Position numbers and translations under genes: made by a program. 64,000 nt of DNA from Ilex aquifolium (lineage: Eukaryota; Streptophyta; Magnoliopsida; Aquifoliales; Aquifoliaceae). The notes below the pieces were generated by a model, which saw nothing but the letters and a program-made list of their open reading frames with translations, did no database searches and was not told the DNA's origin. Where the stretch lies: NCBI GenBank assembly GCA_951799425.1, contig OX637397.1, positions 6,253,001-6,317,000 on the forward strand. Direction: 5' to 3'. Positions within the stretch are counted from its first letter, which is position 1, and each line of letters starts with the position of its first letter. Below, one piece after another: positions 1-11,300 of this stretch.

Positions 1-653
1 TACGCCAATTATTTCCTCGAGCTCAGATACTAACTATAGTAGTTCGAGTGAATTTAGAACATATCCTCTACTGCCTCTACGAGATTGAAAAGAGAGTTTG
101 AGAAAACGAAAGAGAGAAAATAGGGTTTTTGCAATAAGAAAATACTTTGGGAAAACTAGATACTAAGAAAGATAAAAATGACGGCGTTGCAATGTTCATT
201 AAATATACCCAATACGACGTCGTTCCATAGACTTTTTTCCCCCTCTCTTAAACGATGGATTAAATCTCTAAGTTAGAAGGTAGAGATAATATTTACGTTC
301 AATTTTATTTTGGGCCCTTCCTTTAGAGATTCATCCAAGTAATTGGCTATAAAATATTTAGGATGAGAAGTTTATATGTAATCAAGAATAATTAGCCAGA
401 TTCTCTAAGAGGTCCAATTATATCTTTGCTCATAAGAAGTTAAAAATAAATAAATAAAAGTAAACTGAATTATTTTTAAAAAAAAATTGGCCAGAACGCC
501 AATTTCATGGTGCATTGGGTTGAGAGAGAAAAGAATACTAGTCCAGTATTTTATGATTCATGGATTACACGAATATGACATGACCGTTACAAGACGTGCT
601 TTGGTCGATATTCTAAACCAGTTCTAGCCCTTCCCTTCTCATTTTTTTTCTGT
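1..653. other. AT-rich intergenic DNA, no gene seen
   Basis: No reading frame with recognisable content was found on either strand. The stretch is AT-rich with short homopolymers. It contains a short ACGACGTCGT palindrome near 217, a motif that recurs in the TIR element at 34.5-35.4 kb. It ends at the first MITE. Confidence 0.5.
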
Positions 654-825
654 GAGCAATGCTATGTATCCCAAATCTCCAACCCAAATTTTCATCCCAA
701 ATCAAGAGAGACCATTGGATCGGTGAGTCCTATTTAAAAAAGTTGATGGGACCCACTCATCCAATGGTCACCATTCATTTGGGATGAAAATTTGGGTTAG
801 AGATTTGAGATACATAGTATTTCCC
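654..825. mobile_element. Mutator-type MITE with perfect 9-bp target duplication
   Basis: A 172-bp element. Its left end (GAGCAATGCTATGTATCCC) and the reverse complement of its right end (GGGAAATACTATGTATCTC) begin inverted repeats that stay alike for about 45 bases. The 9 bases TTTTTCTGT occur directly before it (645-653) and directly after it (826-834). A 9-bp duplication is typical of Mutator-like elements. It has no coding capacity. Confidence 0.85.
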
Positions 826-1317
826 TTTTTCTGTTGCTAAATAAACTTTTTGTCCTTTTTCACTTGAATTTCGATTTTACAAGTTTTTTACAATTGGCGT
901 AAGAATTGTTAGTCTTTCTTTATCCCAAATATTTACGATATAATTAATATTATTAGCATTTATTAAGTATAAAAATCAATGACAACAAAAATTAATGAAA
1001 CACCAATTATATTTAGCTGTCCATTATTAGTGGAGTCATCAATGTAGGATTTATGTAATCTGATGATAGCATCTTGGTGGCTCCTAATGGAGTAAATATT
1101 CAATGTAGGGATTATATCACGTCGTGTCACATCCAGAAAAGAGATAAAGTGAACCCCACTTTTTTAAATATGATGGTTGTTATTTTTAACGGATGGAGAA
1201 TTTTGTTCGCTTATTATTAAATGATGAATAATATTAACGTAGTATGACCGTTACATTGAATATCTCTTCCTCTTAGTGGCAATGGAAAATTTAGAAAATT
1301 GTTCATCTTTCTTTAAC

Positions 1318-1498
1318 GAGCAATGTTATTTGGACATAATTTATTTATCTAATTTGCTGACCTAATTAACTACAACCATTGGATTGACTGCAAGCCTCAT
1401 CAAACGTTGAAACCTAGTGTTAATCTAATGGTTACAATAAAACTAAATTATTAGGTCAACAAATTAAGTCAGATTTTTAGGTCTAAATACCATTACTC
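1318..1498. mobile_element. Mutator-type MITE, 181 bp, copy A
   Basis: An inverted-repeat element starting GAGCAATG and ending CATTACTC, with terminal repeats alike over about 43 bases. The flanks are TTCTTTAAC (1309-1317) and TTCTTCAAC (1499-1507), a 9-bp duplication with one change. It has the same length and ends as the element at 2368-2548 and is clearly the older, more diverged copy. Confidence 0.82.
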
Positions 1499-1566
1499 TT
1501 CTTCAACACATTAATGACATAGACAAAGCTCGGATATGCTCGACCAATTATGGTCACCTAACTTCA

Positions 1567-1778
1567 AGGGATAGTTCAAGTGGTAACAGAGACGAGTTAT
1601 AAATTCAAGCGTTCTGAATTCGAATCTTGGTAACTCCTTGGGGTTTGATTATGAGGAATTTATCTCACATGAATACTCTAGTTTCAGCGTGAATAGTCTG
1701 TCTTTGATTGGATCGAGGAGAAAATTAGTAGAGATGTACATAAACTGATCCGAACACCTCGACCGCTGGATAAAAAAA
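1567..1778 (+). mobile_element. tRNA-derived SINE
   Basis: It begins with an A-box-like TAGTTCAAGTGG, has a B-box-like GAATTCGAATC at about 1616, and ends in a short A-run (1771-1777) after a body resembling plant tRNA-type SINEs. The two boxes are the internal RNA polymerase III promoter. No convincing flanking duplication was found, so the outer limits are approximate. Confidence 0.6.
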
Positions 1779-2367
1779 TGGAAAGTTGGAAACTATTTGT
1801 TACTCATGCAAATTTATTAGTTCTGTTTTTTTTTTTTTTTTTTATTATGAACTTTCTTTCTTTGGCAATAAGTTCTCATGTTACTCTTTTTTCTTTTCTC
1901 ATGGAAACTTCATTTCTGTCTTTTGAACATCTTCCAAAAAGTGGTACTTGTTCATCCTCTCACTTGGTCATTAGACTTTTGATTTTTAATTACAAATATT
2001 GAATAGTATTAATTAAACCTACCTTTTTTTTTTCTTGAAAAAAAAAATACAATAACTGCTTTACAGCTCATGCCGACCGTTGGACCGGTGAACCCCACTA
2101 GGTTATATTAATGTCTAATGGTTTATAGTTGCACTAAATGAAAGAAGTTAATTAGAAAATTTGATAAGAACAATATTGTCATCTACACATACCTTAGTCA
2201 CCATTTGACCAATATTAAATGGCTTCCCCACTAACAGGATGAAAATTATTAAATAGATTTCAAAAATTAATTTAAAAACTTAATTTGATGAATCATGAGT
2301 AAATATTAAATATAACGGTGATACCATGTCAGTAATACTGATGTAGTATCATAAACCAATAATAAAA

Positions 2368-2548
2368 GAGTAATGCTATTTGGACCTAAAAATTTGACCT
2401 AATTTGCTGACATAATGATGTGGTTTCAGTGGAACCATTAGATCAACACCAAGTTCCAATGTTTGATGGAACCTATAGTCAATCCAAAGGTCATAATGAA
2501 TTATATCAGCAAATTAGGTCAGATTTTTAGGTCTCAATAGCATTGCTC
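2368..2548. mobile_element. Mutator-type MITE, 181 bp, copy B
   Basis: Near-perfect terminal inverted repeats of about 43 bases (left GAGTAATGCTATTTGGACC; right, reverse-complemented, GAGCAATGCTATTGAGACC). It is flanked by a perfect 9-bp duplication ATAATAAAA (2359-2367 and 2549-2557). Same family and same length as 1318-1498; its better-preserved ends suggest a more recent insertion. Confidence 0.88.
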
Positions 2549-2931
2549 ATAATAAAATATCATTCTTACATGGAGACATAGTGTGTAGTTATTTACTTAC
2601 TTGGAGGGTTGATTATTAATTCTAGTGGGGCTCATTTGCTCATTTGTTTTGATATTATTGATTGGTGATATCACGTCAGCATTGTCACGTGGTATTATGT
2701 GATATTACCGTTGTAACGAATTTTTTCTCGATGAATCGCTATCATCGAATAGATAGTAGGTTTTAATAAATAGTGGAACTCATAGTTAAATCAATTATAC
2801 ACATAACAGTCACATCATGAAGTCAGATTTTTAAGTAAGTTTTTCAATTCTATAGAATTGCTCGGATGAGATTACAAAACCTACAAGCTTCTAATAAATC
2901 CTATATAAATCACTTAACTTGAAAGCCCTGA

Positions 2932-2934
<3 letters not shown>

Positions 2935-2972
<38 letters not shown>
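2935..2972 (+). repeat. (TC)n microsatellite, 19 units
   Basis: A pure TC run directly upstream of the zinc-finger start codon, most probably in its 5' leader. It can be read in frame from an upstream ATG at 2932, which would add 17 residues of alternating Ser-Leu. Pyrimidine runs are common in plant 5' leaders, so I treat it as untranslated. Confidence 0.9.
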
Positions 2973-2974
<2 letters not shown>

Positions 2975-2982
2975 CAGTAACA

Positions 2983-3696
2983 ATGGTTGGGAATGCCTGG
3001 CACTTGCGATATAGAAACATGCATCAGCATAAGGATGTGAGAGGAAGGCCAAACAGGCCTGTCCAGTTTTCATGCAGGCTGTGTAACCAGGTATTCATGG
3101 GGGCTCATGCCCTTGTAATCCACTATGAGTCTCACTTGATACAAGATGAGATCCATTCAACAAGGCAAAATGATATAATTATAAACCCACCCCAAATTAC
3201 TTTCCAATCACAAAACAGGCCACAAGAAATCAGGGTCTCTCGCCAAAATGGTCGTCTGCCACTGCAGCAGGTGGCTAGAAACCCTACTTTGGGTGGTGCC
3301 ACCCAAGAAATAGTTGCTACTCCTCCGCTGAGGCCACCGGCCTTCCCACCGGTGGGAGGCAGATTTGGCGGTTTGCCACTTGCAAACCCACCACCACAGT
3401 GGCAAACCGTGATTGGAGAAAACCATAGATTCCGGCTGCAGCCACCTCGACTGTCTTCACCGCCGTTGGTGGTTGCACCGATGACAAGGAACCATGCCCT
3501 TGGACCACATCCGGTGCCGTCTTTCCGACAAGCTGATCGGACAGTGATGACTGAGCCTTCTAGTGAATGCACAAAGCCATTTATCAAGCTATTGGATAAA
3601 CCAATCAAAGAGGTGTTTGATATTGTTGACAGTGATGATGAGAGCTTGAGCAGCAAATCTGATAGCAAGAAGCTTGATTTATCCTTGAAGCTTTAG
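2983..3696 (+). CDS. Single C2H2 zinc-finger protein with C-terminal EAR motif
   Basis: Probable small plant nuclear transcription regulator of 237 residues from a single exon. The ATG at 2983 is preferred over the in-frame ATG at 2932, because the latter only translates a TC microsatellite. One finger is visible at residues 31-51: C31, C34, H47, H51 (C-X2-C-X12-H-X3-H). The usual plant QALGGH helix is altered to a GAHALVIH form. The middle is rich in Pro, Gln and Arg. The last residues, LDLSLKL, form an LxLxL (EAR) repression motif, known to recruit TOPLESS-type co-repressors. Single-finger-plus-EAR layout is typical of small plant C2H2 repressors. The target genes cannot be read from the sequence. 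The minus-strand frames over the same DNA are shadows. Confidence 0.85.
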   Translation: MVGNAWHLRYRNMHQHKDVRGRPNRPVQFSCRLCNQVFMGAHALVIHYESHLIQDEIHSTRQNDIIINPPQITFQSQNRPQEIRVSRQNGRLPLQQVARNPTLGGATQEIVATPPLRPPAFPPVGGRFGGLPLANPPPQWQTVIGENHRFRLQPPRLSSPPLVVAPMTRNHALGPHPVPSFRQADRTVMTEPSSECTKPFIKLLDKPIKEVFDIVDSDDESLSSKSDSKKLDLSLKL

Positions 3697-3918
3697 AACT
3701 AAGAAGATGAAGCTTGTTATCTGATTTTTCTTTATTTCTTATATGTTGTTTCATTGTTTTGGTTTACATCTTGCATGCAATAGATTGTTCTCGTTGCTCT
3801 AATAACAAAGTATGAAAGCAAGATGAAATTTGTAAGAATTTTTCTTTAGAATAATATATCTCATTGCAACCGCGTAAAACGATTTGAATAATAAGATTTC
3901 AGTGATTAATATCTTAAG

Positions 3919-4126
3919 ATACTGAGTTTGAATTTAGAAGACACGTCATATTGACTCAACACTTGTTGTTTGACAGTTGTACACATTCTTTATGTAACAG
4001 TTTTAAATTTAAATACATGTAATTGAGATAATTCTCGCTATAAAAAAATAACCGCATCCCAGTATAATTGTCAAACAACTCGTATTGAGTCAAAATGGCG
4101 GTTCTTATAAAATTCAAACTCAGTAT
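3919..4126. mobile_element. Fold-back/MITE-like inverted repeat
   Basis: The ends are perfect inverted copies for 17 bases (ATACTGAGTTTGAATTT and its complement), and further inside TTGACTCAA...GTTGTTTGACA matches its inverted partner over tens of bases. The stem is about 70 bp and the unique centre short. A TA duplication is possible but too short to be sure. No coding capacity. Confidence 0.6.
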
Positions 4127-4535
4127 ACACATTCTTTATGTAACGGTTTTAAATCTAAGCATGTGTAATTGAGATGATTCTCACTATAGAAAAATAACTG
4201 CATCCCAAAATTAGTATATACATATATCATTACTGCAATATAGTTTTTACATACATTTCAGTGGTTAATGCCTCTACTTAGGAAGAGATAATGACATCAA
4301 ACAATGTGCTGACAAAACTCTCTGAATTCAAAATTGTCCCATTGTACATCATTGCCATCATATAGATTTCACACACATTTTGCCCGTTATACTGTCTCTA
4401 CCTAATCAATGTGCTGACACACATTCTAATGTAGATTTAAAACTGTCACATTCTTTATTTATCAAATCTAAAATACGTGTAATTAAGATGATTCTCATTT
4501 TATAAAAAGTATATCATACCAAAATTAAGGTTTAT
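3976..4535 (+). repeat. Three degenerate direct copies of an AT-rich unit
   Basis: A unit beginning ACATTCTTTATGTAAC and containing TGTAATTGAGATGATTCTC and CGCATCCCA recurs near 3978, 4128 and, more diverged, 4449. The first copy lies inside the fold-back element, so the others may be partial duplicates of it. The 4536-5770 stretch that follows is AT-rich and I see no gene in it before the ENTH-gene leader. Confidence 0.5.
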
Positions 4536-5770
4536 GTAAGTCATCGCAGTCATGTAGATTTCACACGCATTTCGCCTACCTTTACTTAAATAGAGATAAT
4601 GACATCAATCAATATGCTGACACACATTCTTCAGATTTTCTTTAATATACAAGTGGTTCGCGATCTATTATAGTAAGCGATCTAACATTGAAGAAATTTA
4701 AAGGAAATTATATTGGAGGTGATGTAAATCCCAGAAAAACCATGCCTGGTTTAGCTAGGACGATTAGCCCATACATTATCGTAGCTCAAACCTAATAACT
4801 CCCATTTATTTGGCCATTCAGTTATATGGGTCGTGCTATTTCATCTTTAATACACTTTCTTTTGATTTCATTACGTGGCAAATCATATACCATGTATGGG
4901 GTAGGCGTTGATCACTAAATGAAATTGAAGATAAATGCAGTAGAGGAGATCTCAGTCTGAGATATGTACCCCTAGTTGCTAGCTGGTCGCATTATTAACA
5001 ATGACACTTATTATGTAGTCATAATCATCAATCAAAAGAAAGGAAAAAGAAAAGCAACGATAATCACGATTAATTTCAAACAAAGGAATAAATAATGCAC
5101 CCGCATGAGTAGCCTAGCAGTGTAGGATTAACTTGGAGTAAATCGTAAATTTGAACATGCATTATGGGTTTAACCCTCGATAATGACTCTCTAATTGAAC
5201 TGATACTTGTGATTAGTGGTTAGTGGGTAATTGTTAGTATTCGGAGTCTACTCTGCACGTGTTTGTCCAATAATCCAATGTCATGTGGCTCTGAATTATA
5301 TGAATTTTCTTGTAAAAAACAATGGAAGAAATACACACATATATATCTTCTTGTTTTAACCTAACTCATCAAATAGGATCTTCCTACTTTGTTTAATCAG
5401 ACAATTAGAAGCATTAATGGGTAATGAGTGGTCTATAATGTGGCTTCAACTTGAATCTCTATTTCTTAGTTTCATTGCCATTAATATCTCAGCAAGAATT
5501 ATGGGTACCCACATAATGTTTTCCTTCTCTCTCTCCTTCCCACAGATATCTATATTTCCTATGAGAAAATCCTTAGATCTGTCACAGGAAGTGGGTTATG
5601 AAACATTCTCCTCCAACAGAGAAACGAGAAACTAGGGTTTTCATTCTATGATCTTGTCATTCATTAAGTTGGATGGCATTTTTATTTTTATTTTTATTTT
5701 TTTAATTTTTTGGTAAAACATAGAGTTGAATACAATTTATTATTTTTTTTTTCTAGAAATTGTAGGAACC

Positions 5771-7597
5771 ATGGTACTAGATGAGATTAAAAGGCAGGCA
5801 TCTTCTTTTCTACGTGAGAAATACAACAATGCAAGGCTGGCCTTGGCCGATGTTACTCAAGCCGAATTGTAAGTATTTTCACACAATATTCTTGGTTTCA
5901 AAATGAGAAATTTTAGCAATTTTAAATTCATTTTCACATTCATCGTCTCTTTTAAGGTTGATCGAGGAAGCGACAAATGAGGAACCATGTAGCCCTGATG
6001 CAAAAACAATGACCAAAATAGCTGAAGCATCATTTGACATAGATGATTACTGGAGAATTGTGGATGTCCTCCACAGAAGGTAATTCTGATCCAAATCCGC
6101 CTTCGTTTTTTATTCATAAATAGAAATAATAGAATATTTTTACACGAAGAATTTGAATATTCGAATGACTTGTCTAGTGTTCGAAAACAAATGCAGGTTT
6201 TACAGCATTGATTGGAAGAGATGGAGACAATCCCACAAATCCATGGTACTGCTTGATTTCTTACTTACTCATGGTCCTGCAGACTTTGCCGAAGAATTTC
6301 AAATAGATATCAATGTCATTCAAGAGCTTGGAACATTTAAGCACAAAGATGAAAAAGGGTAAAATGTTGTTTGATAATGCTTTTTTGAGTAATTTTTAGA
6401 TTAGTATTTATTTTAGATTATTTAATTATTATTAAACGATACATACTCCTTCAATCAGGGGCGAAGCTACACGGGGTAGTTGCCCCACATAAATTCACAA
6501 GTTCATATGTTGCCCCCCATAAATTCTTAGAAATTTATATAGTGCCCTAATCGTTTTCATTTTTGGTAGGTTTGTGGTCCACTCACTCCCTTAATTAATG
6601 TACGAAGACATATATTTTAATTGAGTAAAATAGATGTAAAATACCCTCACGCATACATATATACCAAAGACAATCCCGTATGGATTGATATTGATTTCTT
6701 GATTTTCACGTAGTAGTGAAGTCTTGGATCTTAATATTTTTCTTATATTTTAGCTCAAGAATTCTTCATTTGAAAATAACCCTCAATTCAGTCCTCATTA
6801 ATGGAGGTCCGAAAAAGTTTTTTTTTATACTAGTTGGTTAAGTTTTTTTCTCATATTTTTGCCCCCACTAAGATGGATATCTGGCTCTTCCCCTACCTTC
6901 AATGTTTGAATATTCAGAGTATATGAACAGATTAAATTCATTAAAGCTCTTTTGACTTATGTTCTCACTAAATATTGTTCTTCATTTTAGGTTCGACTGG
7001 GGTCTTAACATGCAAAAAAAATCAGAAAGGATACTGGAGCTTTTAAAGGGAGGGGAAACCCTTAGGCAAGCGCGTTTCAAAGCTCTCAAAATCACAAGTG
7101 AAATCCAAGGATTTGGGAATCCATTACTCTCTCCTTCATCAACATCATCGTCCTCGGGGATGTCGAGATTCTCAGCATCATCATCCTTTGGCTCATATTC
7201 TACAACAAGCGCTAGCTCTGCGTGGAGCGAAATAGATCATGAACTAAACAAAAATGAACTATCAACACCCACAAAAGAAGTCATTGAAACCTATTCACAA
7301 GGAGGAATCAGAAGTGAAAAGCTTGATACTTCACCAAATACTAGCCAGTATGTTGAAGGATCACACCCATTGGATTGTCCTCCTATTGAAGAAGATGACG
7401 GTTTACTTGATGTTGAAGAAGAAGAAGAAGAAGAAAATGAAGAAATGGAAAAGCCAGAAAGTTTTATAAGTGGGATATGCTCAAAGCTTGGTTTTAGTCC
7501 ATCAAGATGTGATAATGGGAAAGTTTCCTATAGAAGTCTTTCTGATGTTGGCAAGACAATGAAGAAAAAGATGGATCGCCAATATTCTATGAGATAA
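5771..7597 (+). CDS. ENTH/VHS-domain protein (epsin/CALM-like)
   Basis: Four exons: 5771-5868, 5957-6079, 6197-6358 and 6991-7597, all with GT/AG borders and joining in frame to 329 residues. Residues ~5-160 form an ENTH-type helical domain: an N-terminal helix, then WRIVDVLHRR, WRQSHKSMVLLDFLLTHG, and FDWGLNMQKKSERILELL. ENTH domains bind phosphoinositides and clathrin coats during vesicle budding. After it come a Ser-rich linker (~175-205) and an acidic run (268-282), followed by a basic tail. This short type, without long DPF/NPF arrays, matches plant proteins annotated only as 'ENTH/VHS family'. The function is inferred from the domain. Intron 3 carries a hAT element. The leader probably includes part of 5400-5770; a short frame there (5417-5635) is not convincing as a protein. 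Confidence 0.85.
6456..6895. mobile_element. Non-autonomous hAT element in intron 3 of the ENTH gene
   Basis: A 440-bp insert beginning CAGGGGCGAAG and ending CTCTTCCCCTA (imperfect inverted ends), flanked by a perfect 8-bp duplication CCTTCAAT (6448-6455 and 6896-6903). An 8-bp duplication plus CAGGG-type ends define the hAT superfamily. It encodes nothing recognisable. It lies wholly inside the intron, so splicing need not be affected. Confidence 0.88.
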
Positions 7598-8331
7598 TAA
7601 ATTATAAAGTTATACGAGAAACATGTATATAAGATTTCTAAACTCGTCCTTACGAGGTCTGGGGAGGCAATTTGGAAAATATTTTTGCCAAAATAATCTA
7701 GCACCACACTTACATTTGTGCCCATGTGAATCTCTAATTGTACAATTTCGATGTTCGAATTTTGTTGTTTCCCTTTCCCAATAAAGAAAGAAGGTCAACT
7801 TTCACATATAATCCATAAGCTATATAAGGGTTGGGAGGCCATTTTGTAACAACAATGTTACTTGTACCTAATTTAGGGATGTAATATATATTATTGTTTT
7901 CAAATAGCATTTGGGGGCCATTATGTTACTTGTTCTTTGGATTCACGGTGGTGTTCATTCAATGCTGGAATAATCTACTGATAAACTATTAGACATATGC
8001 ATCAGGTCATCAAATTAAATTTCAATAGCGTTGTTCTCTTTTTAAATATATTTTCTTTTGGGTGGGGGACGGGGGGTGCCTCAGAAAAGACAAGCCTGCA
8101 AATCATAAAAATGTCGTATTTAGTATATATTTACGTCTCCTACCTATTGAGATCGAGAAGTAAATAGTAAACAATTTTTATTTTTCGTTTTATAAAGGTA
8201 GGATTCTCGACTCAAAAGGTATGTCGGATGGGTGGATGGAATTTTTTGATGCATTTTAAGGTGAACATAATTTCATTGACGTCTATATAACAAGTTGAAT
8301 GAAACATGAGATGGTATATATCAAAATTAAA
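7598..8331. other. Intergenic: 3' ends of two convergent genes
   Basis: This holds the 3' flank of the ENTH gene (+) and that of the PP2C-like gene (-). AATAAAG-type polyadenylation-like signals occur near 7781. A short G-rich run occurs near 8061-8077. No other gene or repeat was recognised. Confidence 0.5.
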
Positions 8332-11300
8332 TCAGTCAAACCGAACGACTAAGCAAGAAATGGTGCTTCTGCTCATTCTAGTTAAAGCCTCCTTTGCTAA
8401 GTACTCAGCAGCTGCTTGTGAGTCGTCTATGCGCCTGATCAGGTTCACAGCCTCTTGATGCTTCATCACCTGTTTATATCACAAAACAAAGCAATAGATT
8501 GTGACTTTATCGTATCGGATGAAGAACATATAGTGCACTTCTACGATTCATGCTAACAATTGTCGAAAATAAGAATGGTAGACATGAATGGACGCTAGGT
8601 TGAATTAGGGTTGCAAATGAAACTTAGAAGTTCATGAACATCTTGGGATCAATATGGATAAAGAATAGTTTATTTATCAAACGAAGTGAGTTTGAGATCA
8701 ATTTTAAAGTTCATTCAATAAACAAGTCGATCCCAAGCGATTTCTCTTGTTAGCCTATATATAGATATGTGTGTGTGTGTGTGAATAAACAAGCAAATTC
8801 GTTTAATCTTAAGCCCTTGTTTAAGCTCGAACACAAGCTCAGGCTTGGATCATTTGGTTAGATGAATCGAGTTTAAGTTTAGACAAAAAGTTAAGCCTCG
8901 AGCTTAAATAAGATGTTTGAAATTCGTCAAAGTTCTGGGTGGATCCTGAAAACTTCTTTGTAAACAAACTACTCAAGCTCGGTTAAGTTCATTTGCATTC
9001 TTAGTTTGAACAATAACTCCTCTCCCCCTACCCGGATTTCGGACCCTAAGTACTAGTTGGCCTTGTGCCCGGGTAGAATGAAAGAGGCTGAGTGACGATA
9101 AATTGATAATAACTATTAGTTCTTTGAAGTGTTTTATTACCTCCCATATGCCTGTACTTGCTAAGATGAGAAATTCAGTATCTTGATCAATTCTATCACA
9201 TCCGACAAGAACTTCTGAGCTTTTAGAGGGCTTGGTTCCTGCAGCACATCCGGATTATATAAGTACTTTAGGCAAAAAGCATAATAGAATTAAAAAAAAG
9301 AAAGTGTAATTACTGTTGAGATGAATAGACTAGATATAAATCTAATTTTTGACGTTATTCGTGCAAAGTGACTATAATTATATTCAAACTTAAACTTTAC
9401 AGCCGTTAACCCAACACTTATACCACTGCACCAGACAATGATCTCTGAAATCCTCCCAACTCTTTAAAAATTGTTGGGCTTTTTGTAGGAGTAAGATATA
9501 CAGGATTGTATGGGGACAAGGACTAAGCTCTAGGAAATAAGATATAGTTTTCAGAATTTGAGGGTCATGTTAAAAAAGCGTAAAATATATTTTTGGTCTC
9601 CAAATTATGTGTTTTGTGTTAGTTTAGTCCCCAATCTTTTAATTGTGTCAATTTAATCTCTCAATTTCCAATTTATGTCATTTTGGTCCAATCAAAAACG
9701 GCCGTTTGAATTGGCCAACGAAGACGTTCAAGTGATCACACTTGAAGAGTCACTTTGGTTCCTCAAATTTGTAACTTATATCATTTTGGTCCTTCACATT
9801 TATAGTTTGTGTCACTTTAGGCCCTAAAGTTTTCAAAGAATGCGTGTCAAGTGTGATCAAGTGATGATCTCCGTCAGTAATTCTAATTGCCTTTTTTATT
9901 GAACCAAAGTGACATAAATTGAGAAGTTGAGGGACTAAATAAAAAAAATTTAAAAGATTGGGAATCAAACTGACACAAAGTGTATAGATTGGGATAAAAA
10001 ATGTATTTTACCCTAAAATAAAACTAAAAACAGCTTTGCCATATAAAAGTGTAATTTCTAAAACTTGAGGGCCATGGCCTCCCTAGGCCACAAAATTGGC
10101 TCTGTCATTATCTGGGGAGAATAGGTCAAGAAATAGAAACTACTTTCACAAAATTTAGACAAAGGGTTGAGTTATTATCTAGTTTTGTGTCCATTAATCA
10201 AGGTCCAAAGGAGGGATGAATTGGGTAATGAATTCAGACTTAGATACACATCTAATCTTTAATATTATTTATACAAACTAATTGCTATCAAATTCAAATC
10301 TATAAATATAAAGTTGTTAACCCGATACTTTTACCACTGCACCAGACAATAACCCTTTGCTTTTGTAAAATTTAGATGTATTGATGAAATTTCATGCACA
10401 AATTGGAGGGAAAAGAGTGACGTACCTTGAATGAATCTACGTGACCAATGTCGCTTTGTGATTTGCCGGTCACTTGTGGTGATTTGATGAGCCTCACCAT
10501 CTCTGCAAACAACAGCTCGGTAGTCGGCCATGGAAGCTATCACAAGCTTTTCTCCATTGATAACAATGGCGGATGCTGAACCCACTTTCCATAACTCTTC
10601 TGGCTTCTGTGTTTCTCTGATTTTTGCTCTTGCACCAATGTATGCCTTTCTCATTGTTTCTTTGCTCCTCTTCCTCATTTGAGACTGCCAAGACATTGTG
10701 TAACATTCAAGATAATGAACATGGTCTCCCCCCCTAAGTTTCTAAAATTACTTTTTAAGTCCCTTGATTTTAAGAAATTCCACACCCCCCCCCCCAAAAA
10801 AAAAAATTAAATCCCTTATGTTTTTTCTTGTTCTTTGATGATAGGCCAACGATTCTTTGTTATTGCAAGAATAATTTTGTTTGGCCTATGGCATGATTGT
10901 CATGCAGTGATTTGCATTTCATCCAATACATTGTGTCTCAATTTTTCACAATACTAGAATAACTACAATTAGTTTGTTTAGAACTAAATTAAATAGGTAA
11001 TTTTTATGGATTTTGGAGTAAAATAAGTCATGTTTATTTGGTCGACCTCATCTTTTTTACCAGCTTATGCAGCAGATTTTTTAACTCAAAAAAATTTATT
11101 TAGGTTGATTCAAGAAGCTGATTTTATGAGCTTTCTTTCGGCTTTTTAGAGTTTTGTCGTGAATCCCACATAACTTTTTAGCTTATTATATTCAAAAAAT
11201 ATTATTATAATTGTAAAAAATTTTGAAATTCATATTTTAAGAACTATTATGCATAATCTATACATATATGTAATTATTTTTTTTTATTTTGACACAAAAG

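Noticed and set aside
3132-3668. 178-codon open frame on the minus strand
   Set aside because: It lies fully opposite the zinc-finger exon and has no domain; a shadow of the real gene.
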